From the NCBI RefSeq assembly GCF_001544555.2, contig NZ_FCOK02000044.1:1-64000 (forward strand): a stretch of DNA of 64,000 bases, written 5' to 3'. Position 1 is the stretch's first letter. Every line of letters starts with the position of its first letter. The notes under the pieces are model-generated. The model was not told the DNA's origin. It saw nothing but the letters and a program-made list of their open reading frames with translations, and searched no databases. The position numbers and the translations under genes are program-made. Source of the DNA: Caballeronia udeis. GTDB taxonomy: Bacteria; Pseudomonadota; Gammaproteobacteria; Burkholderiales; Burkholderiaceae. Of the stretch, positions 27,430 to 36,287 are shown one piece after another.

Positions 27430-27855
27430 ATGATGGATTCAACCAATCCGAATAGCATTTTCGACGAGTACAAGAAAGTCATTGGACAGTTCAAGCTGCC
27501 CGGCATGGACGTCAACGCGATCCTCGAGTCGCGCCGCAAGGACATCGAGGCGATAGCCGAAGCCAACACGACAGCGCTTGCAGGCGTGCAGTCGCTGGCT
27601 CAGAAGCAGTCGGAGATCCTCCGCACGACGCTGACCGAATTGCAGTCGTTCGCGGCTCGCGCTGCCCAGTCGGGAGCCAAGCCCGCCGCCAACACGGGCG
27701 AAGTGGTGCAGCAGGCACTGCACAAGGCGCTCGCGGACATGCAGGAACTCGCGGGCACCGCATACCGTGCGCAGTCGGACAGCATCGCGGTGGTCACCAA
27801 GCGCGTCGCCGAGCACGTCGAGGAACTGAAGACGCTGCTTCAGCCGAAGAAGTAA
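27430..27855 (+). CDS. phasin-family granule-associated protein
   Basis: The 141-aa protein is alpha-helical and Ala/Gln-rich throughout, with the phasin pattern MDVNAILESRRKDIEAIAEA, NTTALAGVQSLAQKQSEILR and an EELKTLLQPKK tail. Two ATGs (27430 and 27433) follow GGAG; either may be used. Phasins coat PHA granules and control their size. It lies between the synthase and depolymerase genes, so it belongs functionally to the same granule. A TTG at 27427 is not needed. Confidence 0.9.
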   Translation: MMDSTNPNSIFDEYKKVIGQFKLPGMDVNAILESRRKDIEAIAEANTTALAGVQSLAQKQSEILRTTLTELQSFAARAAQSGAKPAANTGEVVQQALHKALADMQELAGTAYRAQSDSIAVVTKRVAEHVEELKTLLQPKK

Positions 27856-27928
27856 TGGGACGCGGGCCCGTGCGGCACGCCGACAGGCCGAACGATTGGC
27901 CGTCCAGAAGATGATCCGGAAACAAGAA

Positions 27929-28762
27929 ATGAACACGAGCCCCGAGTCTCTTTGCAGCATGCAAATCCAGACGATCGATCTGGACGGTCAGACACTGCGT
28001 GTCGGGACGTGCCGCGGCAGTGACGCTTCGCCGCCGCTGCTCATATTCAACGGCATTGGCGCCAACCTCGAGCTGGTGGAGCCCTTCGTCACGGCGCTCG
28101 AAGACGTGAGTGTGATCATCTTCGACATCCCCGGCGTCGGCGGCTCGCCTGCGCCGGTCGTGCCGTATCGCTTCTCGACGTTGTCCGTGCTGGCCGACAA
28201 GCTGCTGACGCGGTTGGGCCTTGACGGGGCCGTCGATGTGCTTGGCGTGTCGTGGGGCGGCGCGCTGGCCCAGCAGTTCGCGCGTCTGTATCCGGAGCGC
28301 TGCCGCAGGCTGATTCTTGCGGCAACCTCTCCCGGCGTCATCATGGTGCCGGGCAAACTGTCGGTATTGTCAAAGCTGATCGGTCCGCGCCGCTACACCG
28401 ATCCCGCCTACCTGCAAGAGGTTGGCGCGGACATCTACGGGGGCGCTTACCGGCGCGATCCATCGTTGCTGAAGGCGCACAGCCAGCACATCCAGCCGCC
28501 GCGCGGCCGCGGCTACCTCTATCAACTGCTGGCTGTTACAGGCTGGAGCAGCCTGCCGTGGCTCGGCGCGTTGCGCCAGAAGACACTGGTCATGCACGGC
28601 AATGACGACCCCATCGTGCCGCTGACCAACGCGAAGATTCTCGCGGCCCGTATCCGCGATGCGACGCTTTATGTGATCGATGACGGCCATCTGTTCCTAA
28701 TCTCGCGCGCGAGTGAAGTCGCGCCCGTGGTGCGCAGGTTTCTCAGGCAGGAGGCGAGTTGA
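27929..28762 (+). CDS. phaZ: intracellular poly(3-hydroxyalkanoate) depolymerase
   Basis: This alpha/beta hydrolase (277 aa from the ATG at 27929; other starts at 27896 or 27911 are possible) closely follows the Pseudomonas mcl-PHA depolymerase: LLIFNGIGANLELVEPF, FDIPGVGGSPAPVVPYRF, GVSWGGALAQQFARLYPERC, and DDGHLFLISRA. Nucleophile Ser108 lies in GVSWGG, with an Asp in GNDDPIVP and a His in DDGHLF. It releases 3-hydroxy fatty acids from granules. With the synthase and phasin it forms a complete storage-and-reuse cycle. Confidence 0.9.
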   Translation: MNTSPESLCSMQIQTIDLDGQTLRVGTCRGSDASPPLLIFNGIGANLELVEPFVTALEDVSVIIFDIPGVGGSPAPVVPYRFSTLSVLADKLLTRLGLDGAVDVLGVSWGGALAQQFARLYPERCRRLILAATSPGVIMVPGKLSVLSKLIGPRRYTDPAYLQEVGADIYGGAYRRDPSLLKAHSQHIQPPRGRGYLYQLLAVTGWSSLPWLGALRQKTLVMHGNDDPIVPLTNAKILAARIRDATLYVIDDGHLFLISRASEVAPVVRRFLRQEAS

Positions 28763-28789
28763 GTTGCTTCGTGACACGGCGCACGTACG

Positions 28790-31522
28790 CTAGCCGGCCG
28801 CGACCAGTCCCAGTGCCTGCGCGCGCGCAACGGCCTGCGCGCGCTTGTCCACGGCCAGTTTCACGAAGATGTTCTTGACGTGGGTCTTGACGGTTTCGGG
28901 CGTGATCCCCAGAGTGCGTGCGATCTCCTTGTTCGATTGCCCCTGGGCAATCAGCTCGACGATACCGCGCTCCCGTGCGCTCAGCGGCTCGCGCTCCGTG
29001 TCGCGCCTGGGGCCGGCGGCGGGCTCATAGAGTGCTCGCCAGCCGTCCAGCAGGCGATCGATATAAGCAACGCTTTCCTTCGTCTGCGGGGTGGAACGCG
29101 TGTCATCGCGAACCGCACGCAGGAGCGGCCCGATTTCCGGCCCCTGGTCGAGAATCGAGCGATAGATATCGCTACTGGCGTTCAGGACTTCGCGAAAGAT
29201 TTCGACGGCGCGGGCCTGTTCGTTCGCACGCAACCAGACGAGCGCGAGCACGGTGCGCAAGCGCAGCGCGAGATAGTCGCCGTGCCGGCTTTCGACGCTT
29301 CGCAGAGCGCATGTCAACGACCCGAGGGCTTCCTCGGTCCGGTTCTGCGCCATCGCCACCCAGGCCACCGCGATCGCGCGGTATGTTTCGATCTCCGGCG
29401 AGACTGCTTCCTCCGCGGCGCAACGGGAGCCCACCACCTGATCCAGTTGCACGACACATGCCGACGCTTCCGCGATCCTGTCTTCCGCAAGGTAGAGCCG
29501 CGCGCGCTCTACAAGGACGCCGGCAATGAGCCGGTCCCAGCGGCGTGCATAACCGAGAACCTGTGCCCGGTCGAGCAACGCATACGCCTGCCCGGCGTCG
29601 GCACGCGAGATGGCGATCCGCACGAGCACACGATAGGCGATCAAGGTGCTGTCGAGCAGGACCGCCAGGTCGATCATCGGCATGAGATCGACCAGTAACG
29701 CTTCCGCCTCGTCGAGCCGTCCCTGCTCGTACCAGATCTGCGCAATCATGGGCGCGCACAACGCGGCCGAGATGGATTTCGGACCGGAATGGCGCTCGGC
29801 GAGCTGCATCGACTCGGTGAAATAGCGCTCGGCGAGCCCGAAGTGCATCTGCTGCATTTCCGCGTGGCCAAGCAGGCATAGCCGGTACACCGAAGCGAAC
29901 ATATTGCGCTGGTCTTCCTCGATCGAATCGGGGATCCAGGGTGTCGCGTAGAGCGCTTTGAGGTTGCCTGCTTTCCAGTGCCCGAAGCGCACGACGTTGG
30001 AGACGACATTGGTGGTCCAGCTGTCTGTCGACGGCCGGTCGAGACACGCCTGTGCGATTACAAGCGCGCGCTCCGAGTCGTCCTGTAGCGCGATCACCAC
30101 CGAGCGGATTGCCTGGCACTCCCAGCGGATGTTCCCGGCGGTCTCGCCCGAGCCGGTGTCCGCGTCGCGCTCGATCTCGTCGAGCATCGCGAGCGCTTCG
30201 TCAAAACGCATCGCAAGCGCCATCCCCCACGCGATCGCGAGCGTGACCTTCACCTGCCCGCGCATCAGATGCGCCGGGAACTGACGTTGCCAGCCGAGCA
30301 GCGTGAGCAGGTCGCCTTTCGTGACGAGCGCCATCGCGCAGTGAGCCATCAGGGAGACAGCGTTTTGCGTATCGCCCGCGGCGATCGCGTGCCTGACCGC
30401 GTCTGTCCATTGCTCCTCTTTGGTGTACCACTGGCACGCACGGCGATGCAGGTCCGCCACTTCATCGCGATGCCGGGTTTCGAGCCGCCGGCGCAGGTAC
30501 TCGCCCATCAGATGGTGATAGCGGAACCAGCGTCCTTCCATATCGAGCGGTTCGAGCAGCAACTGGCGGGCGGAGATGGTGTCCAGCATGCCTTGTTGCG
30601 CCGCAACGCCGGTTACCGCTTCGCATAGCGACGCCGTCAGCCGCTCGAGTATCGACGTGCGCAACATGAACCCGACCATGTCGTTTGGAAGGCGCTTGAG
30701 CATGTCTTCAAGGTACGCGGCGAACGGGCGGGAGGCGCCGGACGGCACACTCACATCCCAGTCCGATTTGCATTCGTCACGCGATATCACCGAAGCGGAA
30801 ATTCGCAGCGCCGCAGCCCAGCCTTCGGTGCTCGCGAAAAGCGACTTGACGTTGGCCGGGCGCAGTCCGCTTGGGCATTCGTGTTCGACAAAGCTGCGGG
30901 TTTCGTCGAAGTTGAAGCGAAGTGTCAGCGCGTCGATTTCCAGCAGCTCGTTCCTGGCTCTCAGGTTGGCGATCGGCAGTGGTGGATCGGTACGCGTGCA
31001 GACCACGACATGCACGTTCGACGGCGCGTTCACGATGAAGTACGACATTGCGTCGTGAATGGCGGGCAAGCTGATCAGATGGTAGTCGTCGACGAACAGA
31101 TAGACCTCGTCGTCGACTTCGACGAGTTCGTTGATCAGCGTCGACACGACCGAGTGCGCGGGCACGAGCGACGCCTCGGCGGTCAGGCTGAGCGCGGAGG
31201 CGCCGACAGCCGCACAGGCGTTGCGCAATGCTTGTGCCAGATGATGGAAGAAGCGCGCGGGTTCGTCGTCCTCCGTGTCGAGCGACAGCCACGCGACATA
31301 GGCGCCGCTTAGATTCAGCCCGTCGAGCCACGTGAGCGCAAGCGAGGTCTTGCCAAAGCCGGCCGGCGCCTTGATTACGGTAAGCCGTTTGTACTCCGCC
31401 TTCCCGGCGAGCGCGACGAGCCGTGGTCGATCTATCAACCCGGCGGGCAGTCGCGGCGGCAAGACCTTCGTTGCGAGGAACAGAGGCGGCCTGTTCGGCG
31501 GCGGCGCTTGCATCACGTGCAT
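28790..31522 (-). CDS. LuxR-family ATP-dependent regulator of MalT/AlkS type
   Basis: The start at 31522 (MHVMQAPPPNRPPLFLATKV) has CTGGAG upstream and avoids the palindrome that the longer frame would translate. The 910-aa protein has an N-terminal STAND ATPase with Walker A KAPAGFGKTSL and Walker B YLFVDDYHL, a long central stretch of helical repeats (about 400-820), and a C-terminal LuxR helix-turn-helix: LSARERGIVELIAQGQSNKE, IARTLGITPETVKTHVKNIF. MalT and AlkS activate transcription when bound to inducer. Convergent with the PHA operon and divergent from etfBA, it is the best candidate regulator of the locus. Confidence 0.9.
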   Translation of the reverse strand: MHVMQAPPPNRPPLFLATKVLPPRLPAGLIDRPRLVALAGKAEYKRLTVIKAPAGFGKTSLALTWLDGLNLSGAYVAWLSLDTEDDEPARFFHHLAQALRNACAAVGASALSLTAEASLVPAHSVVSTLINELVEVDDEVYLFVDDYHLISLPAIHDAMSYFIVNAPSNVHVVVCTRTDPPLPIANLRARNELLEIDALTLRFNFDETRSFVEHECPSGLRPANVKSLFASTEGWAAALRISASVISRDECKSDWDVSVPSGASRPFAAYLEDMLKRLPNDMVGFMLRTSILERLTASLCEAVTGVAAQQGMLDTISARQLLLEPLDMEGRWFRYHHLMGEYLRRRLETRHRDEVADLHRRACQWYTKEEQWTDAVRHAIAAGDTQNAVSLMAHCAMALVTKGDLLTLLGWQRQFPAHLMRGQVKVTLAIAWGMALAMRFDEALAMLDEIERDADTGSGETAGNIRWECQAIRSVVIALQDDSERALVIAQACLDRPSTDSWTTNVVSNVVRFGHWKAGNLKALYATPWIPDSIEEDQRNMFASVYRLCLLGHAEMQQMHFGLAERYFTESMQLAERHSGPKSISAALCAPMIAQIWYEQGRLDEAEALLVDLMPMIDLAVLLDSTLIAYRVLVRIAISRADAGQAYALLDRAQVLGYARRWDRLIAGVLVERARLYLAEDRIAEASACVVQLDQVVGSRCAAEEAVSPEIETYRAIAVAWVAMAQNRTEEALGSLTCALRSVESRHGDYLALRLRTVLALVWLRANEQARAVEIFREVLNASSDIYRSILDQGPEIGPLLRAVRDDTRSTPQTKESVAYIDRLLDGWRALYEPAAGPRRDTEREPLSARERGIVELIAQGQSNKEIARTLGITPETVKTHVKNIFVKLAVDKRAQAVARAQALGLVAAG

Positions 31523-31580
31523 CAGTTGCTCCAGGCGTTCGGGTTGACCCTGACTGCCATTCCCCGTCCATGCACTCGCG

Positions 31581-31598
31581 CTCCCCTGTAAGGGGGAT
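31581..31598 (+). promoter_or_regulatory. CCCC/GGGG palindrome, copy e (upstream of LuxR gene and etfBA)
   Basis: CTCCCCTGTAAGGGGGAT lies about 60 bases before the LuxR-family start, between this gene and the divergent etfB. It may mediate autoregulation and control of etfBA. Confidence 0.65.
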
Positions 31599-31912
31599 TT
31601 TGCGCGGCGCCGCATTCAGACACCATGCATTCCAGGGGGAGATGCGAAGTTCCACAACTGGACAACGGCGCTGGACAACGGTGCGGCACGCCGCCGGTCA
31701 TTGGGAAATCGCCTCTCGGCGGGTGCTGGCTGAAACGGTGTTTTCTCAAGAAATGATACGCCCAACCACCTTGGGCGAGGGGACATGTCTACCCCAATTA
31801 AATCGTAGTGCGGCGCATAAGCCCGGACCCGCGGCGTGTAGCTCGCACGTACAAAACAAGATTGGTTCAGACGGCCGGCGTAACGAAGTCTTTTATCGAA
31901 ACGGAGGAGGCA

Positions 31913-32662
31913 ATGAAAGTACTGGTTCCTGTCAAACGCGTCGTCGACGCGAATGTGAGAGTTCGCATGAAGGCCGACGGCAGCGCTGTCGACATCGCGA
32001 ACGTGAAGCTGTCGATGAACCCTTTCGACGAAATCAGCGTGGAAGAGGCCGTGCGTTTGAAGGAAGCCGGCGCGGCGTCGGAAGTGGTCGTTGTGTCCTG
32101 CGGGGTGCAGGGCTGCCAGGAAACGCTGCGCACGGCGATGGCGACCGGCGCCGACCGCGGCATCCTCGTCGAGACCGGCGCCGAGTTGCAGCCGCTCGCC
32201 GTGGCGAAGCTGCTCAAGGCGCTGGTGGACAAGGAGCAGCCGCAACTCGTGATGCTCGGCAAGCAGGCGATAGACGACGACGCGAACCAGGTCGGCCAGA
32301 TGCTCGCGGCGCTGCTCGGCTGGCCGCAGGCGACCTTTGCATCGAAGGTGAGCGTCGAAGCAGGCAAGGCGACCGTGACGCGTGAGATAGACGGCGGGCT
32401 CGAGACGATCGAGGTCGATCTGCCGGCTGTTGTGACCACCGATCTGCGCCTCAACACACCGCGCTACGCGACGCTGCCCAACATCATGAAAGCGAAGAAG
32501 AAGCCGCTCGAGGTGGTGACACCCGATGCCCTCGGCGTCGACATCACGCCGCGGCTGACGACGCTGAAGCTCGCGGAGCCGCCGAAGCGCGAGGCGGGCA
32601 TTCGTGTCGCCGACGCCGCAGACCTCGTGGCGAAGCTGAAGAACGTCGCGCACGTCATCTGA
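31913..32662 (+). CDS. etfB: electron transfer flavoprotein subunit beta
   Basis: ACGGAGGAGG precedes the ATG at 31913, giving 249 aa, the standard length. MKVLVPVKRVVDANVRVR at the start, MLGKQAIDDDANQVGQMLAA (AMP-binding region) and TDLRLNTPRYATLPNIMKAK are ETF beta signatures. ETF is a cytoplasmic FAD/AMP heterodimer that passes electrons from acyl-CoA dehydrogenases to the membrane ETF:quinone oxidoreductase. It is followed by etfA (16-base gap) and an acyl-CoA dehydrogenase, an operon for fatty-acid beta-oxidation. Confidence 0.95.
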   Translation: MKVLVPVKRVVDANVRVRMKADGSAVDIANVKLSMNPFDEISVEEAVRLKEAGAASEVVVVSCGVQGCQETLRTAMATGADRGILVETGAELQPLAVAKLLKALVDKEQPQLVMLGKQAIDDDANQVGQMLAALLGWPQATFASKVSVEAGKATVTREIDGGLETIEVDLPAVVTTDLRLNTPRYATLPNIMKAKKKPLEVVTPDALGVDITPRLTTLKLAEPPKREAGIRVADAADLVAKLKNVAHVI

Positions 32663-32678
32663 AACGAAAGAGGAAAAC

Positions 32679-33626
32679 ATGTCCGTACTCGTTATTGCAG
32701 AACACGACAACCAGACGCTGAAGGCGGTGACGTTGAACACCGTCACCGCCGCTGCGCGTCTTGGCGCAGACATTCATGTTCTCGTCGCCGGAGCGCAATG
32801 CGCAGCAGTGGCCGAACAGGCCGCAAGCATCGCCGGCGTGAACCGCGTGCGTGTCGCCGATGCGCCGCACTATGCGCATCCGCTGGCCGAGAACCTGGCT
32901 GCGCTGATTGCGACGGTCGCGGCCGACTACAGTCACGTGCTGGCGCCCGCCACCACCACCGCCAAGAACGCAATGCCGCGCGTGGCCGCGCTGCTCGACG
33001 TCGCGCAGATCTCCGATGTCGTTGCCGTCGAATCCGCCGATACGTTCGTGCGCCCCATCTACGCGGGCAACGTGCTGGCGACGGTGCGAAGCTCGGACCG
33101 TATCAAGGTCATCACGGTACGCACGACGGCCTTTGCAGCGGCGCCAGCCGAAGGCGGCGCGGCGGCGATCGAATCGCTCGCCCCGGCCGGCGAGGCCCCG
33201 GGTTCGCGTTTCGTGAGCCAGCAATTGACCCGCTCGGAGCGTCCTGAATTGACATCGGCGCGGCGGGTGATCTCGGGCGGGCGGGGCATGGGCGCGGGCG
33301 AGAACTTCGCACTGCTGGAGGATATCGCCAACAAGCTGGGCGCAGCGGTCGGCGCGTCGCGCGCTGCCGTCGATGCCGGCTTCGTGCCGAACGACTATCA
33401 GGTGGGCCAGACCGGCAAGGTCATCGCGCCGCAACTCTATATCGCGGTCGGCATCTCCGGCGCGATCCAGCATCTGGCCGGCATGAAGGACTCGAAGGTG
33501 ATCGTCGCGATCAACAAGGACGAGGAGGCGCCGATCTTCCAGGTCGCCGATTACTGGATCGTCGGCGATCTCTTCAAGGTATTGCCCGAGTTGTCCGGCG
33601 AGCTGGACAAACTGCAACAAAACTGA
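32679..33626 (+). CDS. etfA: electron transfer flavoprotein subunit alpha
   Basis: The 315-aa protein has an N-terminal domain (MSVLVIAEHDNQTLKAVTLN) and the C-terminal FAD-binding domain: VISGGRGMGAGENFALLEDI, VDAGFVPNDYQVGQTGKVIA, YIAVGISGAIQHLAGMKDSK, INKDEEAPIFQVADYWIVGD. It pairs with EtfB to accept electrons from the acyl-CoA dehydrogenase encoded next. This set may be dedicated to fatty acids entering through the AlkK-like synthetase nearby. Confidence 0.95.
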   Translation: MSVLVIAEHDNQTLKAVTLNTVTAAARLGADIHVLVAGAQCAAVAEQAASIAGVNRVRVADAPHYAHPLAENLAALIATVAADYSHVLAPATTTAKNAMPRVAALLDVAQISDVVAVESADTFVRPIYAGNVLATVRSSDRIKVITVRTTAFAAAPAEGGAAAIESLAPAGEAPGSRFVSQQLTRSERPELTSARRVISGGRGMGAGENFALLEDIANKLGAAVGASRAAVDAGFVPNDYQVGQTGKVIAPQLYIAVGISGAIQHLAGMKDSKVIVAINKDEEAPIFQVADYWIVGDLFKVLPELSGELDKLQQN

Positions 33627-33637
33627 TTCCGGAGACC

Positions 33638-35431
33638 ATGATGAGCACCTATATTGCACCGCTGCGCGACATGCGCTTCGTGATGACGGAACTGGCCGGT
33701 CTTGACGAGTTGTCTTCGCTGCCGGGCTTCGAGGAGGTAAGTCCCGAACTCGCCGAGGCCGTGCTCGACGAGGCGGCGAGGCTCGCGACAGAAGTGCTGG
33801 CGCCGCTCAACAAGCCCGGCGACGCGCAGGGCGCGCGCCTGACGAAGGACGGCGTTGTTGCGGCGGACGGTTTCGCGAAAGCCTACCGGCAGTTCGCCGA
33901 AGGCGGCTGGAGCGGCCTCTCCGGCGATCCGGATTTCGGCGGCCAGGGATTGCCCGAGTTGGTGCAAGCGGCAACCGTCGAAATGTGGAATTCGTCCAAC
34001 ATGGCGTTCGCACTGTGTCCCCTGTTGACCGCGGGCGCTACCGAGGCGTTGAGGCAGCACGGCTCGGAAGAACTCAAGGGACGCTATCTACCCAAGCTCG
34101 TGAGCGGTGAATGGACGGGCACCATGAACCTGACCGAACCGCAAGCGGGCTCGGATCTCGCCGCCGTGCGCACGAAAGCGGTGCCCGAAGGCGACCACTA
34201 TCGCCTCTACGGCCAGAAGATCTTTATCACGTGGGGCGATCACGATATGACGGATAACGTCATTCATCTCGTCCTGGCACGCACGCCGGATGCGCCTGAG
34301 GGTGTGCGCGGCATATCGCTTTTTGTCGTGCCCAAGTTCCTGCTGAATGCCGACGGCTCCAGCGGGCAACGCAACGACGTGCACTGTGTGTCCCTCGAAC
34401 ACAAGCTCGGCATTCACGCGAGTCCCACCTGCGTGATGAGTTTCGGCGATCAGGACGGGGCGATCGGTTATCTGGTGGGGCAGGAGAACAAAGGTCTCGC
34501 GCATATGTTCACGATGATGAACGAAGCGCGCCAGAAGGTGGGGATCCAGGGGCTCGCGATTGCGGAACGGGCTTATCAGCAAGCCCGCGAATACGCGAAG
34601 GAACGCGTCCAGGGGCGGCTCGCGGCTGGCAAATCCGGTGGCGCTGTGGCAATCATTCATCACCCGGATGTGCGGCGCATGTTGATGACGATGAAGTCCC
34701 AGGTCGAAGCGATGCGTGCTTTCGCGTACGTGATGGCTGCGGACATGGACCGCGCGCACCGTGACCCCGATGCCGGTGAGCGCACACGTCGCCAGACGCG
34801 TGTCGATCTGCTGATCCCCGTGTTGAAGGCATGGTGCACGGAGTTGGGCGTCGAGATTACGTCGACGGGTGTGCAGGTGCATGGCGGAATGGGTTACATC
34901 GAAGAGACGGGTGCGTGCCAGTTCCTGCGCGACGCACGAATCGCGCCGATCTACGAAGGCACGACGGGGATCCAGGCTGCGGACCTCGTCAGCCGCAAGC
35001 TCGCGTCGGATCAGGGCGCAGGGATGGCCGCGCTAGTCGCGGAGATGCGTCAGGCCGCGTTGGAGCTCGCGCGCAGCACGGATACCCAGGTGGCGTCCGT
35101 TGGCACCGCGTTCGCGGCCGGTATCCAGGCGCTAGACGACGCTACTGCGTGGATGCTGCAAGCCTTGGCGACTCAGCCCGACGCAGCGCTTGCCAGCTCC
35201 GTCGACTATCTGATGCTCACCGGCTACGTGTGCGGTGGCTGGCAGATGGGGCGTGCAGCGCTTGCTGCGTCAAGCAAAGCCGCAGCGGGTGAAGATCCGG
35301 ACTTCCATCGCGCGAAGCTCGCCACTGCGCTCTTCTACGCCGACAAGGTCTTGCCTAAAGCGACCGCGCTTCTGGAGACAATTCGCAGCGGCGCATCGAG
35401 CGGGTCGAGCCTGCCGATCGAACAATTCTGA
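33638..35431 (+). CDS. acyl-CoA dehydrogenase, large type with C-terminal extension
   Basis: The 597-aa flavoenzyme is longer than the about 380-aa classical form and belongs to the 600-aa group with an N-terminal cap and a C-terminal helical extension, as in PA0506/DmdC-like enzymes. FAD/substrate motifs are GTMNLTEPQAGSDLAAVRTK, GLAHMFTMMNEARQKVGIQG and GGMGYIEETGACQFLRDARI; the catalytic Glu is probably in APIYEGTTGIQA. It introduces the trans-2 double bond in acyl-CoA and feeds ETF. GGAG precedes two adjacent ATGs (33638 and 33641). Confidence 0.92.
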   Translation: MMSTYIAPLRDMRFVMTELAGLDELSSLPGFEEVSPELAEAVLDEAARLATEVLAPLNKPGDAQGARLTKDGVVAADGFAKAYRQFAEGGWSGLSGDPDFGGQGLPELVQAATVEMWNSSNMAFALCPLLTAGATEALRQHGSEELKGRYLPKLVSGEWTGTMNLTEPQAGSDLAAVRTKAVPEGDHYRLYGQKIFITWGDHDMTDNVIHLVLARTPDAPEGVRGISLFVVPKFLLNADGSSGQRNDVHCVSLEHKLGIHASPTCVMSFGDQDGAIGYLVGQENKGLAHMFTMMNEARQKVGIQGLAIAERAYQQAREYAKERVQGRLAAGKSGGAVAIIHHPDVRRMLMTMKSQVEAMRAFAYVMAADMDRAHRDPDAGERTRRQTRVDLLIPVLKAWCTELGVEITSTGVQVHGGMGYIEETGACQFLRDARIAPIYEGTTGIQAADLVSRKLASDQGAGMAALVAEMRQAALELARSTDTQVASVGTAFAAGIQALDDATAWMLQALATQPDAALASSVDYLMLTGYVCGGWQMGRAALAASSKAAAGEDPDFHRAKLATALFYADKVLPKATALLETIRSGASSGSSLPIEQF

Positions 35432-35497
35432 GCAGCGATGAAAGAAAGACATTGATTCAAAAATATTAATATGTATTACGAAATAAATTGAGGAGAC

Positions 35498-36256
35498 ATG
35501 ATGAAAAAAATTGCATGCCTTGCGTTAATACCGGCCGCGATATGTTCCAGTGCGATGGCGCAGAGCGCGGGTAGTCTCATAACCAGCGTGGGTGGAGTTT
35601 GGCTCGACTTTGGTCCGTCTTCCGCAACATCGTTGCAGAGCAGTTCGGCTTTCGGCACATTCACGTCAACGGGAACGGGCGGTCAGATACATAACACGTT
35701 CACCCTGGAGCTCTCGACCACTTATTTCGTCACGGACCATATTGCTTTCGATTTGGCGGCGGGCATACCGCCCAAGCTCCAGCTCTTTGCACAGGGCAAG
35801 GCCACACCATTCGGTGCCGGTGGGCCATCGCTCAATCTGGGGAATCTGGCGCCGCTCGCCACCACACGGTCGTGGTCGCCCATTCTGTTCCTGAAGTATT
35901 ACTTCTTCGACGCGCAGACGAAGCTGCGCCCGTTCGTCGGTATTGGCGGGAACTACACGTGGTTTTCGCATACCAATCTCAATTCAACATTCGGTGGCGC
36001 GTTGCAGCAGATTGCAGGGCCGGGCGGACAGGTCAAGGCTTCGCTCAGTCCGTCATGGAACCCCGCGGTCACCGCGGGCGCCTCTTACAATATCAGCAAG
36101 AACTGGTATGCGACCGGGTCGGTGACCTATCTTTCTCTGAAGACAAATGCGACGGTCAGTTCCGTGGCCGCCAACGGTCAGACAGTGTTGTCCAGCAAGA
36201 CGCGCATCACGGCGGATCCGGTGATCGTCTTCCTCGGAATTGGATACCGGTTCTAG
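35498..36256 (+). CDS. OmpW/AlkL-family outer membrane protein
   Basis: The 252-aa protein has a signal peptide (about residues 1-22, ending AMAQ), eight predicted beta strands and a terminal aromatic residue in FLGIGYRF. HIAFDLAAGIPPKLQL and KLRPFVGIGGNYTWF are family-like. OmpW-type barrels such as AlkL let hydrophobic molecules cross the outer membrane. Lying 66 bases after the acyl-CoA dehydrogenase, with GAGGAG at the start and an AT-rich upstream stretch, it may import fatty acids or alkanes for the pathway. Confidence 0.9.
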   Translation: MMKKIACLALIPAAICSSAMAQSAGSLITSVGGVWLDFGPSSATSLQSSSAFGTFTSTGTGGQIHNTFTLELSTTYFVTDHIAFDLAAGIPPKLQLFAQGKATPFGAGGPSLNLGNLAPLATTRSWSPILFLKYYFFDAQTKLRPFVGIGGNYTWFSHTNLNSTFGGALQQIAGPGGQVKASLSPSWNPAVTAGASYNISKNWYATGSVTYLSLKTNATVSSVAANGQTVLSSKTRITADPVIVFLGIGYRF

Positions 36257-36287
36257 CGAGCCTGGCGGCGGCAACGCCCACTTCATG

